Part shown: piece by piece, positions 53,237 to 60,860 of the stretch
Layout: every line of letters begins with the position of its first letter
How positions within the stretch are numbered: the first letter of the stretch is position 1
DNA from: JAJRXC01 sp047639555
Lineage (GTDB): Bacteria; Actinomycetota; Acidimicrobiia; Acidimicrobiales; Aldehydirespiratoraceae
NCBI GenBank assembly: GCA_047639555.1
Contig: JBLIOE010000019.1
Coordinates: 5,810-69,809, forward strand
Direction of reading: 5' to 3'
Length of the DNA: 64,000 nt
The notes under the pieces: model-generated
Seen by the model: only the letters and a program-made list of their open reading frames with translations
The model's database searches: none
What the model was told of the DNA's origin: nothing
Position numbers and translations under genes: made by a program

Positions 53237-53917
53237 ATGAGCGGCGATTCGACCAGCGGCGACGCCGGGATCGTCTGGACAATTGTTGTTGCCGCGGGGT
53301 CGGGCTCTCGATTCGGCGCGCCCAAACAGTTCCTCGATCTCGGCGGCGTAAGTGTTCTCGACCGATCGATCGCAACTGCTGCTCGCCACAGTGCGGGCGT
53401 CGTCGTGGTGATGCCGGCTGACCCGGTTGCCGGCGTGGTGTCGCCGACTACGTCCGTCGCGTTGGTCGTCGTTGCCGGTGGCGCGACACGAACCGAGTCG
53501 GTGCGCAACGGCCTCGCCGCGGTGCCGTCTGATGCCGCGATCGTGTTGGTGCACGACGCGGCCCGACCGCTCGCCAGCGATCGGATCTACGAATCGGTGA
53601 TTGCGGCGGTGAGCGATGGCGCCGATGCGGCAACACCAGCGGTGCCGGTGGCCGACACACTTCGGCGTCGCGGAGGTGGTGTGGTCGACCGTGATGGTGT
53701 GGTCGCCGTGCAGACGCCGCAGGGCTTCGCGGCGCCTGCGCTACGCGCCGCGCATGCGTCGGGGAAAGAAGCCACCGACGACGTGACCGTTGTCGAGGCT
53801 GACGGTGGCACAGTGGTTCTTGTGGATGGCGACCGACGCAACCTCAAGCTCACCACTCCGCTCGATCTCGTGATCGCCGCGGCGCTGATTGTCGCGCTCG
53901 ACAAGGATTCACTGTGA
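53237..53917 (+). CDS. ispD: 2-C-methyl-D-erythritol 4-phosphate cytidylyltransferase
   Basis: A 226-residue MEP-pathway enzyme coupling MEP to CTP. The nucleotide motif is VVAAGSGSRFGAPKQF. LVHDAARPL is the conserved middle block, and AVQTPQGF and ATDDVTVVE close the core. The stop overlaps the ispF start, so the two isoprenoid enzymes are made together. Confidence 0.94.
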   Translation: MSGDSTSGDAGIVWTIVVAAGSGSRFGAPKQFLDLGGVSVLDRSIATAARHSAGVVVVMPADPVAGVVSPTTSVALVVVAGGATRTESVRNGLAAVPSDAAIVLVHDAARPLASDRIYESVIAAVSDGADAATPAVPVADTLRRRGGGVVDRDGVVAVQTPQGFAAPALRAAHASGKEATDDVTVVEADGGTVVLVDGDRRNLKLTTPLDLVIAAALIVALDKDSL

Positions 53918-54408
53918 GCGCCGGCACCGAAGAGATCCCGTTCCGGGTCGGACAAAGTTTTGATGTGCACGCCCGCTCCGATGACCCCTCGCGCCGGTTG
54001 GTGCTGGGCGGCGTTGCGTTCGATGGCGAACCCGGCCTGGCCGGTCATAGCGATGCCGATGTGGTTGCCCACGCGTGTATTGATGCACTTCTTGGGGCCG
54101 CGGGACTTGGCGACATCGGCCAGATGTTCCCCGACACCGATTCCTCACTTGAGGGTGCCGACAGCATCGAACTGCTCCGCCGAGCAGCGGTTGCCGTGCG
54201 CGAAGCTGGTTGGCGGCCCGGAAATATCGACTGTTCGGTCGTTCTCGACCGACCAAAGCTGGCGCCTGTGAAGGCCCAAATGGAGTCCAACTTGAGTACG
54301 GCAGCAGGAGCGCCCGTCTCCGTTACGGGACGACGTAGTGAAGGCGTCGGCGCGCTTGGCCGAGGCGAGGGCATTGTGGCGTGGGCTGTGGCCCTGGTGG
54401 CGCGATGA
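53914..54408 (+). CDS. ispF: 2-C-methyl-D-erythritol 2,4-cyclodiphosphate synthase
   Basis: A 164-residue trimeric enzyme forming MEcPP. The zinc ligands are Asp and His in FDVHARSDD and His in GHSDADVVAHACIDALLGAA, and the DIGQMFPDTD signature is present. GTG 53914. It is followed directly by rlmB through an ATGA overlap. The cysS gene found between them in Mycobacterium is absent. Confidence 0.95.
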   Translation: MSAGTEEIPFRVGQSFDVHARSDDPSRRLVLGGVAFDGEPGLAGHSDADVVAHACIDALLGAAGLGDIGQMFPDTDSSLEGADSIELLRRAAVAVREAGWRPGNIDCSVVLDRPKLAPVKAQMESNLSTAAGAPVSVTGRRSEGVGALGRGEGIVAWAVALVAR

Positions 54409-55475
54409 GTCGCGGCGGACAGGCAGGCGGCGCCCGGGGAAAGGGTGGCCCGCGTAAGGCCGCCGGCAAGGGTTCAGCCGGAAAAGGGTCGGGCGGCCGT
54501 GGTTCGACAGGTAGCGGTTCGACCGGCCGGGGTTCGACAGGTAGCGGTTCGGGCGGCAAGGGGGCGGCGGGCAAGGGCCCTCGCAGTGCAAAGTCTGAAG
54601 GCCGCGGCAAGGGGCAGCCGAGGAATCCTCGACCCCGTTCGGGTCAAGGCGGTCGGAGTCGCGAAGGGCAGCGAGGGACCACCCCGCTCCGCGAACTCGA
54701 CGGAGCGAGCCGTGGCGAATCACTCGGCGGCGATCAGGTCGAAGGGCGACACGCGGTTCGCGAGCTGCTTATTGCGGGCACCCGACGAACCCGCGAGGTG
54801 GTGCTGGCCGGCGATCTCGACTCGGCCGACATCCTCGACGAGATCATCGACCTCGCTGACGAGCTGAAGGTCACTATCACCGAGATCAGTCGGAGCAAGT
54901 TCGAATCGATGACGCGGACTGAGGCGAGCCAGGGTGTGCTCGCGTTGGCCCAACCGCTTCAGCCAGTTGCGCTCGGCACATTGCTCGAGCCTGACTTCGA
55001 TGGCACGCCCCCGTTCCTGATCATGCTCGACGGCATTACCGACCCCGGCAATCTCGGAGCGATCCTTCGCACCGCGGAGTGTGCCGGCGTCACCGGCGTG
55101 ATCCTGCCGCGTCATCGGGCCGCCCACATCACACCAACGGTCGCGAAGGCGGCGGCGGGCGCAGTCGAGCATCTGCAGATGGCGCTCGTGCCGGGCCTCC
55201 CTACGGCGATGGGCACGCTGAAGAGCGCGGGTGTCTGGACCGTCGGCCTCGACGCCGGCGGCGACCAGTCGATTCACGACCTCGCGGTAGCCGAGGAGCC
55301 TGTCGCTCTGGTGTTGGGTGCGGAAGGCCCGGGTCTTTCTCGGCTCGTGCGAGAGCGTTGTGACACCGTTGCGTCAATTCCGCTTCTTGGTGTGCTCGAC
55401 TCGCTCAACGTGTCGGCTGCGGCCGCGGTCGCATGTTTTGAAGTGGCCCGACGCCGGGCGCAGAAGGCGAGCTAA
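54405..55475 (+). CDS. rlmB: TrmH/SpoU-family 23S rRNA 2'-O-ribose methyltransferase (RlmB-like)
   Basis: A 356-residue SPOUT methyltransferase. Residues 1 to about 90 are a Gly/Ser/Arg/Lys-rich disordered extension with repeats (GSTGSGSTGR). Next comes the L30e-like substrate-binding domain (VEGRHAVRELL) and the SPOUT domain with DGITDPGNLGAILRTAECAG, LVLGAEGPGLS and SIPLLGVLDSLNVSAAAAV, which form the knot and SAM site. The family methylates G2251 of 23S rRNA. ATG 54405 overlaps ispF. The low-complexity head is unusual for the family but common in Actinobacteria. Confidence 0.9.
   Translation: MSRGGQAGGARGKGGPRKAAGKGSAGKGSGGRGSTGSGSTGRGSTGSGSGGKGAAGKGPRSAKSEGRGKGQPRNPRPRSGQGGRSREGQRGTTPLRELDGASRGESLGGDQVEGRHAVRELLIAGTRRTREVVLAGDLDSADILDEIIDLADELKVTITEISRSKFESMTRTEASQGVLALAQPLQPVALGTLLEPDFDGTPPFLIMLDGITDPGNLGAILRTAECAGVTGVILPRHRAAHITPTVAKAAAGAVEHLQMALVPGLPTAMGTLKSAGVWTVGLDAGGDQSIHDLAVAEEPVALVLGAEGPGLSRLVRERCDTVASIPLLGVLDSLNVSAAAAVACFEVARRRAQKAS
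54501..54551 (+). repeat. Imperfect 30-base in-frame repeat in the rlmB N-terminal extension
   Basis: The 21-base unit ggttcgacaggtagcggttc plus one base occurs at 54501-54521 and 54531-54551. It encodes GSTGSGSTGR and GSTGSGSGGK blocks of the disordered head. Confidence 0.8.
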
Positions 55476-55496
55476 GCGGCAACGTCGATTTTAGGG

Positions 55497-55572
55497 TGGA
55501 GCCCGAGAGGAGAATTGAACTCCTGACCTGCTGTTTACAAGACAGCTGCTCTACCAACTGAGCTACTCGGGC
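55497..55572 (-). tRNA. tRNA-Thr (anticodon UGU)
   Basis: A 76-base cloverleaf with encoded CCA. The acceptor is GCCCGAG/CTCGGGC, and the anticodon stem GCTGT/ACAGC encloses CTTGTAA, giving anticodon TGT. The T arm is AGGAG TTCAATT CTCCT. The D arm matches the tRNA-Thr at 27895-27970. Confidence 0.95.
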
Positions 55573-55636
55573 GGGTCTAGACAGCGTAGAGCGTGCCCGG
55601 CTCCACCCACGCCCTTGTTTCTGCAAGGCTGGGGGA

Positions 55637-55897
55637 ATGGAGCTCACCGACGACGATCGCACCATCCTCGAAATCGAACGTTCGTGGTGGACTGAGCCTG
55701 GTCCCAAAGACGAAGCGATTGCCGGGCAGCTACAAATTTCTACGACGCACTACTACGAGTTGCTCAATGAGCTCATCGATCGTCCCGAGGCCGAGGCGCA
55801 CGATCCGCTTGTGGTTCGTAGGCTGCGTCGAATGCGGGACCGGCGTCGCCAGTCCCGAGCCGAGCATGTCGGCGCAACCAGCGAGGAGCTCAGCTGA
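55637..55897 (+). CDS. DUF3263 family protein
   Basis: An 86-residue small protein of the DUF3263 family: LTDDDRTILEIERSWW, then AIAGQLQISTTHYYELLNEL, a helix-turn-helix-like pattern, and an Arg-rich C-terminal segment. The family is restricted to Actinobacteria and is suspected to bind DNA. It is coupled to the LytR_C gene by a one-base overlap (TGATG), the same pair seen in Mycobacterium (Rv0430-Rv0431). Confidence 0.88.
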   Translation: MELTDDDRTILEIERSWWTEPGPKDEAIAGQLQISTTHYYELLNELIDRPEAEAHDPLVVRRLRRMRDRRRQSRAEHVGATSEELS

Positions 55898-56532
55898 TGA
55901 CTGCACCCGGGCGCTATGCCGCTTCTGACGGATCGTTTGCAAAGTCCACAGGAAACGCGGCCGCACGCGGCGCTATCCTGATTGGCATTGCCGTGCTGAT
56001 CGGCTTCTTGCTGCTCGCCAAGGCCTTCGACGGCGGCGACGCCGATGCGGTTCTTCCGGCCGTCGATGACCCCGCCGGCGAGACGCCAGTTGTCGACACG
56101 GGTGAGACGCCGGTGGTCGAGACGGGTGAGACACCGGTAGTCGAGACGGGTGAGACACCGGTGGTCGACACGCCGTCCGACACCGCAACTGTGGTCGATG
56201 CTCCAGGATTGGTTGAAGTCGCAGTGCTCAACGGATCTGGCGTGTCTGGTCAGGCCGGTGACCGCGCCGGTGCCCTCGGCACCGCTGGATATGTCAACAC
56301 TGCGGGCAACGCGGCGAGCAACGCGACCGAAGCGAGCACCGTGTACTACAAGGCGGGCTACGCCGATGAGGCCAAGCTCGTCGCCGATGCACTCGCCGGC
56401 GCGGCCGGCGGTGCGGGAGTAATTGAGCCGGCGCCCGCCGACGTCACTGCGCTCGCCGACGCGGGTGATGCGGACAAGGTTGAGTCCGCCAACATCATCG
56501 TGGTGCTGGGCACCGACGGCGTGCTCGCTTAG
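55897..56532 (+). CDS. LytR C-terminal-domain membrane protein
   Basis: A 211-residue protein with a cytoplasmic head and one membrane helix (AILIGIAVLIGFLLLAKAF). A Thr/Pro/Glu linker follows, made of four GETPVVDT/ET units. A C-terminal LytR_C domain (VEVAVLNGSGVSGQAGDRAG) ends the protein. LytR_C domains occur on cell-wall ligases of the LCP family and alone in Actinobacteria, outside the membrane. The linker repeats would hold the domain off the membrane. Function not established. Confidence 0.85.
   Translation: MTAPGRYAASDGSFAKSTGNAAARGAILIGIAVLIGFLLLAKAFDGGDADAVLPAVDDPAGETPVVDTGETPVVETGETPVVETGETPVVDTPSDTATVVDAPGLVEVAVLNGSGVSGQAGDRAGALGTAGYVNTAGNAASNATEASTVYYKAGYADEAKLVADALAGAAGGAGVIEPAPADVTALADAGDADKVESANIIVVLGTDGVLA
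56080..56172 (+). repeat. 24-base in-frame tandem repeat in the LytR_C linker
   Basis: Four copies (three full, one of 21 bases) starting at 56080, 56104, 56128 and 56152, differing by a few third-position bases. Each encodes eight residues, GETPVVxT followed by Gly. Synonymous differences show the peptide is kept. Confidence 0.9.
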
Positions 56533-56538
56533 TTCCTC

Positions 56539-57318
56539 GTGGCGCATAATCCGCTCGACCCGTTCGGGCGGGCGCCGCAGAGAGCCGGACTCTTTCTGGA
56601 CTTCGACGGCGTCCTCGCCGACATTGTTCCGGACCCCAACGCGGCCCGGATTCGTGTGGGCGTCGCCGACCTGCTCATTGAGCTGAGCGAACGACTGGGC
56701 CGCGTGGCCGTCATTTCGGGGAGACCGGTCAGCTACATCGGTGCCATGGTGCCGACGCCGGTCGACATTGTGGGTCTCTACGGCCTCGAATGGCGTTCGC
56801 GGGGAGTTCATCACACCCTCCACGAGGCTGAGTTCTATCGGGCAACCGTGCGCGACCTGGTCGAGGAGGCCACTCACACCTTTGGTGCCGCCGTGGTCGA
56901 ACCCAAAGGTCTTTCGCTCACGATCCACTATCGAAGCGATGCCGACCTGGCGCCACCGATGCGGCAATGGGTTGCGGATAAGGCTGAGCAGACGGGGATG
57001 GAACCGCGGCCGGCGAAGCACTCGTTTGAGCTTCATCCGCCGATCAAGCGCGACAAGGGCACGGCCCTCGTCGAGCTGGCGGAAGACCTCGACCCCGTCG
57101 CCTATCTCGGCGATGATCTCGGCGACCTTCCGGCGTTCGACGGTCTTGACCAACTCGCCCGCCACGGCGTAGCGACGCTGCGAGTAGCCGTCGACTCGGC
57201 GGAAGCGCCGCCGATTCTTCGGAGCCGAGCAGACTTGGTGGTCGATGGTCCGGCTGGTGCGGAGGAATTGCTGCGCCAGATCCTGGCCGCCGCGATCTCG
57301 GCGACGGGCGCGGACTGA
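56539..57318 (+). CDS. otsB: Trehalose-6-phosphate phosphatase
   Basis: A 259-residue HAD-IIB phosphatase. Motif I is FLDFDGVLADIV, motif II is VISGRPV, and GLYGLEWRSRG is the substrate-side block. KGTALVEL and YLGDDLGDLPAF hold motifs III and IV. It removes phosphate from trehalose-6-phosphate. GTG 56539 lies six bases after the LytR_C gene. The synthase otsA is encoded convergently just after it. Confidence 0.92.
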   Translation: MAHNPLDPFGRAPQRAGLFLDFDGVLADIVPDPNAARIRVGVADLLIELSERLGRVAVISGRPVSYIGAMVPTPVDIVGLYGLEWRSRGVHHTLHEAEFYRATVRDLVEEATHTFGAAVVEPKGLSLTIHYRSDADLAPPMRQWVADKAEQTGMEPRPAKHSFELHPPIKRDKGTALVELAEDLDPVAYLGDDLGDLPAFDGLDQLARHGVATLRVAVDSAEAPPILRSRADLVVDGPAGAEELLRQILAAAISATGAD

Positions 57319-57333
57319 GCAGGTAAGTGCTGG

Positions 57334-58704
57334 CTAGTCCGTCACGGCGGCGAGCTGATCGTTCAACCAGTCCGCGGGGTTGCGTGATTCGGCGCGACGG
57401 CGAACCTCGGCCGACTGTTCGGCTCGGGCGGAGGTGTCCATGTCGAGTGCCTCGGCCAGCGCGAGCGCCTGATCGGCGATGTCGTAGGGGTTCACGGTTC
57501 GTACGGCTCCGGCGAGCTCGTCGTGTACGCCTGCTTCGCGGCTGAGCACCACGATGCCGTCTCGTTCGTTGACCAACGGTCCTTCCTTTGCCACCAGGTT
57601 CAGACCGTCGCGGATGGGGTTCACCATCAACACGTCGTAGCGGCGGAGGTGGGCGACGGATTTCGGGAAGTCGTCGACGAGGTCCAGCTCGATGGGCTCC
57701 CAGTCTTCGGTTCGCCAGCGTCGGTTAATCACGTTGGTCAGCGCCTCGATCTCCGAGCGATAGGCGAGATATTCGGGCAGACCCTCGCGGGAGGGGTAGC
57801 CGAGCGCACGGAACACCACGGTGCCGCGGAGGTCCGGCCGGTCAGCCAGCATTTGGTCATAGGCCCGGAAGCCGCGGAGTAGATTCTTGGAGAGCTCGAT
57901 GCGGTCGACCCGTACGATCAGGCGACGATCACCAAGCGCCGAGTCGATCGCCGCCACTTCGTCGTTGCAACGATCGCTATGAGCCACGCCTCGGATGTCG
58001 TCGGCGTCGGGCGCGAGCGGAGCCACGAAGGTGCGCGGCTGGCGGCCGAGCACGTCACGACAACACGCCTGGAAGTCGTCGGCCCAACGCTGCGAGTGGA
58101 AACCGCAGGCATCGTGGCCGGCCATACCTTCCAGGAGTTCCGTCGCTATGTCGTGGGGAAGGACGCGTATGTGCAGGGGCGTTGCGAACGGTGTGTGGGA
58201 GAAGTGGACGGTCCGAAGGTCGGGCCGAGCTTCTCGGACCATCGGGCCGAGCAGGGCGAGGTGGTAGTCCTGCACCAGCACGGTGGCGCCGTTGGGCGAT
58301 TCGGCGCACACGACCTCGGCGAACGAGCGGTTATACGACCGGTAGGCGTCCCACGCTTCACGGAACCCACGGTCGATGATCGGGCGTCGGCTTAGGTCGT
58401 GGAGCCCGTGGTAGAGAAACCAGAGCATGGCGTTACAGACGACGTCGTAGGACTTCGCCATAATCGCCGGGTCGATCGCGAGTGTGCGAACGCGGAGACC
58501 ATCGGCCTCGATGACACCCTGTGTCGCGGCCGCTCGGTCGGCGTCGCTGAGCGCGGCGGCGATCCAGATTGCGTCGGTGCCCGCGACCAGAGGCGCGAGG
58601 CCGGACACGAGCCCGCCACCTCCTCGCGTGGCGACGAGTTCGCCACCGTCCTCACGAAACGACAGTGGGCCACGATTCGAAACGAGCACTACGGGTGACG
58701 ACAC
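57334..58704 (-). CDS. otsA: Alpha,alpha-trehalose-phosphate synthase
   Basis: A 456-residue GT20 glycosyltransferase making trehalose-6-phosphate from glucose-6-phosphate and a nucleotide glucose. It shows the N-terminal SNRGPLSF and GGGGLVSGL loop, VQDYHLAL and FSHTPFAT. VDRIELSKNLLRGF corresponds to the donor site, and NPIRDGLNLVAKE to the C-terminal signature. It completes the OtsAB pair for stress protection. Ends convergently with otsB, 15 bases apart. Confidence 0.94.
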   Translation of the reverse strand: MSSPVVLVSNRGPLSFREDGGELVATRGGGGLVSGLAPLVAGTDAIWIAAALSDADRAAATQGVIEADGLRVRTLAIDPAIMAKSYDVVCNAMLWFLYHGLHDLSRRPIIDRGFREAWDAYRSYNRSFAEVVCAESPNGATVLVQDYHLALLGPMVREARPDLRTVHFSHTPFATPLHIRVLPHDIATELLEGMAGHDACGFHSQRWADDFQACCRDVLGRQPRTFVAPLAPDADDIRGVAHSDRCNDEVAAIDSALGDRRLIVRVDRIELSKNLLRGFRAYDQMLADRPDLRGTVVFRALGYPSREGLPEYLAYRSEIEALTNVINRRWRTEDWEPIELDLVDDFPKSVAHLRRYDVLMVNPIRDGLNLVAKEGPLVNERDGIVVLSREAGVHDELAGAVRTVNPYDIADQALALAEALDMDTSARAEQSAEVRRRAESRNPADWLNDQLAAVTD

Positions 58705-58756
58705 CGCGCCAAACCTAGTGGCCGGACTCTTCGGGTGGGGCTAGGTATGAGGCAAC

Positions 58757-59761
58757 ATGGGCGAGATGAAGGTCCTCGTTTGTTCCGACAAGTTCCGTGG
58801 AACGGCCACGGCCCGAGAGATCGGCGATGCCGTGGCGTTCGCGATCGAAGGCGTCGGGGGTCACGCCCGCGTGCAGCCCATGGCGGATGGAGGAGAGGGC
58901 ACGCTGGACGCGTTTGGCGGCCCGAATCGGGTTAACACCGTGACGGGGCCGCTTGGCGAATCGGTGGAGGCGCCGTGGCGGGTGCGCCAGGGTGTTGCGG
59001 TGATCGAGATGGCGTATGCCTCCGGCCTCACGCTGGCGGGGGGCATCGACGGCAACAATCCAATGGAAGCTTCGACGGAGGGAACCGGTGAGCTGATTGC
59101 TCATGCTGTTGAGGCGGGGGCGAAACAGGTCATCATCGGCCTCGGCGGATCGGCGACCACCGACGGCGGTCTCGGCGCGTTGCGGGCCATGGCGCCATTG
59201 GGTCGATATCGCGGTGTTGACCTTGACGTCGCGTGTGATGTGCGCACCCGATTTCTCGATGCTGCGGAAGTGTTCGGTCCGCAAAAGGGTGCGTCGCCCG
59301 CCCAACGAAAGTTGCTCCAACGCCGACTCGAGCGTCTGGCGCAGGTGTATTTCGACGAACACGGCATCGACGTAGCCGCACTCGACCGGTCGGGCGCCGC
59401 CGGTGGACTCGCGGGCGGGCTCGTGACCGCGGGAGCAACGTTGCACGACGGCTTCACCCTGATTGCCGAAGCGGTCGAGCTCTACGACCAGATCGAAGCC
59501 GTCGATTTCGTCATCACCGGTGAGGGTCGGCTTGATGCCACGAGCTTCGAGGGCAAGGTGGTCGGTGGCGTCGCGGAGCTCGCGGCTGCTGCTGGTCGAC
59601 CGTGTATCGCGATCGTCGGCCAGGCCGATACGGACGTCTCGACGTCGTTCCCGGTTGTCGACCTCTCCGCGATGTTCGGCCCGGATCGCGCGATGGAAGA
59701 AACGTTGGCGTGTGTTGGGGAGGCAACCGCCGCCTGGGTTAGCGAGAACCCTTTGCGCTGA
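58757..59761 (+). CDS. Glycerate kinase, GlxK/GarK family
   Basis: A 334-residue kinase of the glycerate kinase I/II type phosphorylating D-glycerate. VLVCSDKFRGTATAREI and VQPMADGGEGTLDAF form the N-terminal domain. GLGGSATTDGGLGALRAM is the conserved Gly-rich core, and FVITGEGRLDATSFEGKVVG is near the C-terminus. ATG 58757 has GAGG six bases upstream. ATG 58766 is an alternative. Its last 23 bases overlap the convergent small gene. Confidence 0.92.
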   Translation: MGEMKVLVCSDKFRGTATAREIGDAVAFAIEGVGGHARVQPMADGGEGTLDAFGGPNRVNTVTGPLGESVEAPWRVRQGVAVIEMAYASGLTLAGGIDGNNPMEASTEGTGELIAHAVEAGAKQVIIGLGGSATTDGGLGALRAMAPLGRYRGVDLDVACDVRTRFLDAAEVFGPQKGASPAQRKLLQRRLERLAQVYFDEHGIDVAALDRSGAAGGLAGGLVTAGATLHDGFTLIAEAVELYDQIEAVDFVITGEGRLDATSFEGKVVGGVAELAAAAGRPCIAIVGQADTDVSTSFPVVDLSAMFGPDRAMEETLACVGEATAAWVSENPLR

Positions 59762-59957
59762 TCGCCCACGCCCCGAGGCTGATGATCACCACGATCAACA
59801 ATGCGATCTTCACGATGGCAAGCAGCGAGGTGATCACCCAAGTGACGAGGGTGATGGTGCCAAAGACGGCGAGCGCGCCAATCGCGATGCGAGCGGGCAG
59901 CGGCAGGCCGCCACGGATGCGCTGGTTGGGCTTGGCTGGTGGGGTGCGTCGTTCCAT
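59739..59957 (-). CDS. Small two-span membrane protein
   Basis: A 72-residue protein with a basic, proline-rich head (MERRTPPAKPNQRIRGGLPL) and a long hydrophobic region (residues about 25-66) that can form two helices. Start 59957 is chosen; a GTG at 59999 would add 14 residues. No family recognised. Confidence 0.55.
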   Translation of the reverse strand: MERRTPPAKPNQRIRGGLPLPARIAIGALAVFGTITLVTWVITSLLAIVKIALLIVVIISLGAWAISAKGSR

Positions 59958-59977
59958 CTCCACGGCGCCATGGTAGA

Positions 59978-60184
59978 TCAGGGTTTGGCGGCCCGGCACG
60001 CGGCAGGGTCGTGGCGGAGGCTGATGATGGCGTCGGCAATGTTGATGAGCTGGTCTCCCGTGTCGCCATTTCGTGAGAGCGCAACATCAATGGCCTGTTG
60101 TGCGTCGTCGGTGCGGGCGCCGGCGAGTTCCACCACGAGCTCCGCGAGACGGGTGTGATGAGGGGCGCGTTGGTCGAACGTCAT
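59978..60184 (-). CDS. Small hypothetical protein
   Basis: A 68-residue soluble protein, mainly helical (HHTRLAELVVELAGARTDDA, QLINIADAIISLRHDP). ATG 60184 has AAGGA at the right distance, which supports translation. It precedes the small membrane protein on the same strand by 20 bases. No family recognised. Confidence 0.6.
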   Translation of the reverse strand: MTFDQRAPHHTRLAELVVELAGARTDDAQQAIDVALSRNGDTGDQLINIADAIISLRHDPAACRAAKP

Positions 60185-60326
60185 TGCAGTCCTTGAGACG
60201 ATGAGTGAGCAGCGGGGTGCGGCAGCTCGGTTCGGTCGCCGAGGTGCTGTTTCGTTGACATCGTCCGCTCCGGGCCGGGACTAAACCCCTTCTCTCGAAG
60301 AATTGTCAGGTGGTTCCCGAAGCCTT

Positions 60327-60349
60327 ATCCCGATAAAGTTGGTCGGGAT
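60327..60349. promoter_or_regulatory. Inverted repeat upstream of cysO
   Basis: Arms atcccga (60327-60333) and tcgggat (60343-60349) with a 9-base loop, just upstream of and overlapping the -35 element of the candidate SigR promoter. It could be an operator or the end of an attenuating hairpin. Nothing else is seen in 60185-60326. Confidence 0.35.
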
Positions 60350-60372
60350 TTACAGGAATAGCTTATTCCGTT
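60345..60372 (+). promoter_or_regulatory. Candidate SigR-type promoter for cysO, with a palindrome in the spacer
   Basis: GGGATT (60345-60350), an 18-base spacer and CGTT (60369-60372) match the SigR pattern with one mismatch in the -35. The spacer holds the perfect palindrome GGAATA-N3-TATTCC (60355-60369). The predicted start near 60379 leaves a 15-base leader carrying the GAGGAG ribosome site of cysO at 60381-60386. Confidence 0.45.
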
Positions 60373-60394
60373 GAAATTCCCGAGGAGTTCCGCC

Positions 60395-60670
60395 ATGTCG
60401 GTCACCGTTCGAGTCCCCACCACCCTTCGTACTCTCACCGCTGGCGAGGCCGAAATTGCGGTCGAAGGCTCCACGGTTACTGAGGTGCTCGACAATCTCG
60501 AGGGTGCGCACCCGGGCTTCAAGGAGCGGATTCTTGATGACGAGGGTTCGCTACGCCGGTTCGTCAATGTCTTCGTGAGCGACGACGATGTGCGCTTTCT
60601 CGATGGACTCGGCACTGCTGTGCCCGCTGGTGAGACACTGTCAATCGTCCCCGCCGTCGCCGGAGGCTGA
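60395..60670 (+). CDS. cysO: Sulfur-carrier protein, CysO/MoaD family
   Basis: A 91-residue ubiquitin-fold sulfur carrier. It begins MSVTVRVPTTLR and ends SIVPAVAGG. FVNVFVSDDDVRFLDGLGTA matches CysO of Mycobacterium, where the C-terminal Gly-Gly becomes a thiocarboxylate that feeds cysteine synthesis by CysM. GAGGAG lies upstream of ATG 60395. The usual partners mec and cysM are not adjacent. ThiS or MoaD roles are less likely given the AVAGG end. Confidence 0.88.
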   Translation: MSVTVRVPTTLRTLTAGEAEIAVEGSTVTEVLDNLEGAHPGFKERILDDEGSLRRFVNVFVSDDDVRFLDGLGTAVPAGETLSIVPAVAGG

Positions 60671-60713
60671 CCTTGTGAGGGCCGGAGGCTGACCTTGTGA
60701 GGGCCGGAGGCCG
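60661..60713. repeat. 22-base tandem repeat copying the 3' end of cysO
   Basis: About 2.4 copies of cggaggctgaccttgtgagg plus two bases, starting at 60661, 60683 and 60705. The first copy contains the last two Gly codons and the TGA stop of cysO. Later copies lie in the non-coding space before groEL. Confidence 0.88.
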
Positions 60714-60804
60714 CTAATTTTGGCGCCGCTGTGAATCAGGTGGAGCCGAATTTGACGCAACTTGAAAGATTGCCGGTTGTGAATCCTCCACCTCGGAGAT
60801 TGAA

Positions 60805-60831
60805 TTAGCAGTCTCGGCACGAGAGTGCCAA
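60805..60831 (+). promoter_or_regulatory. CIRCE element (HrcA operator) upstream of groEL
   Basis: TTAGCAGTC-N9-GAGTGCCAA, which matches the CIRCE consensus TTAGCACTC-N9-GAGTGCTAA with one change in each arm. It ends 29 bases before the groEL start, so HrcA bound here would block transcription at normal temperature. HrcA itself is not in the window. Confidence 0.9.
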
Positions 60832-60860
60832 CTATCTTCAAACTCTTTTCCGGAGGAATG

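Noticed and set aside
56080..56172. Repeat array as a possible CRISPR
   Set aside because: The 24-base units are contiguous with no spacers, in frame, and encode a linker; the other tandem repeats also lack spacers.
55753..57165. Antisense frame of 470 codons opposite DUF3263, LytR_C and otsB
   Set aside because: Covers three coding genes; its apparent repeats are the reverse of the LytR_C linker repeats.
60825..60860. GTG start of groEL 12 codons upstream of the chosen ATG
   Set aside because: The GTG lies inside the CIRCE operator; GGAGG is placed correctly for ATG 60861.
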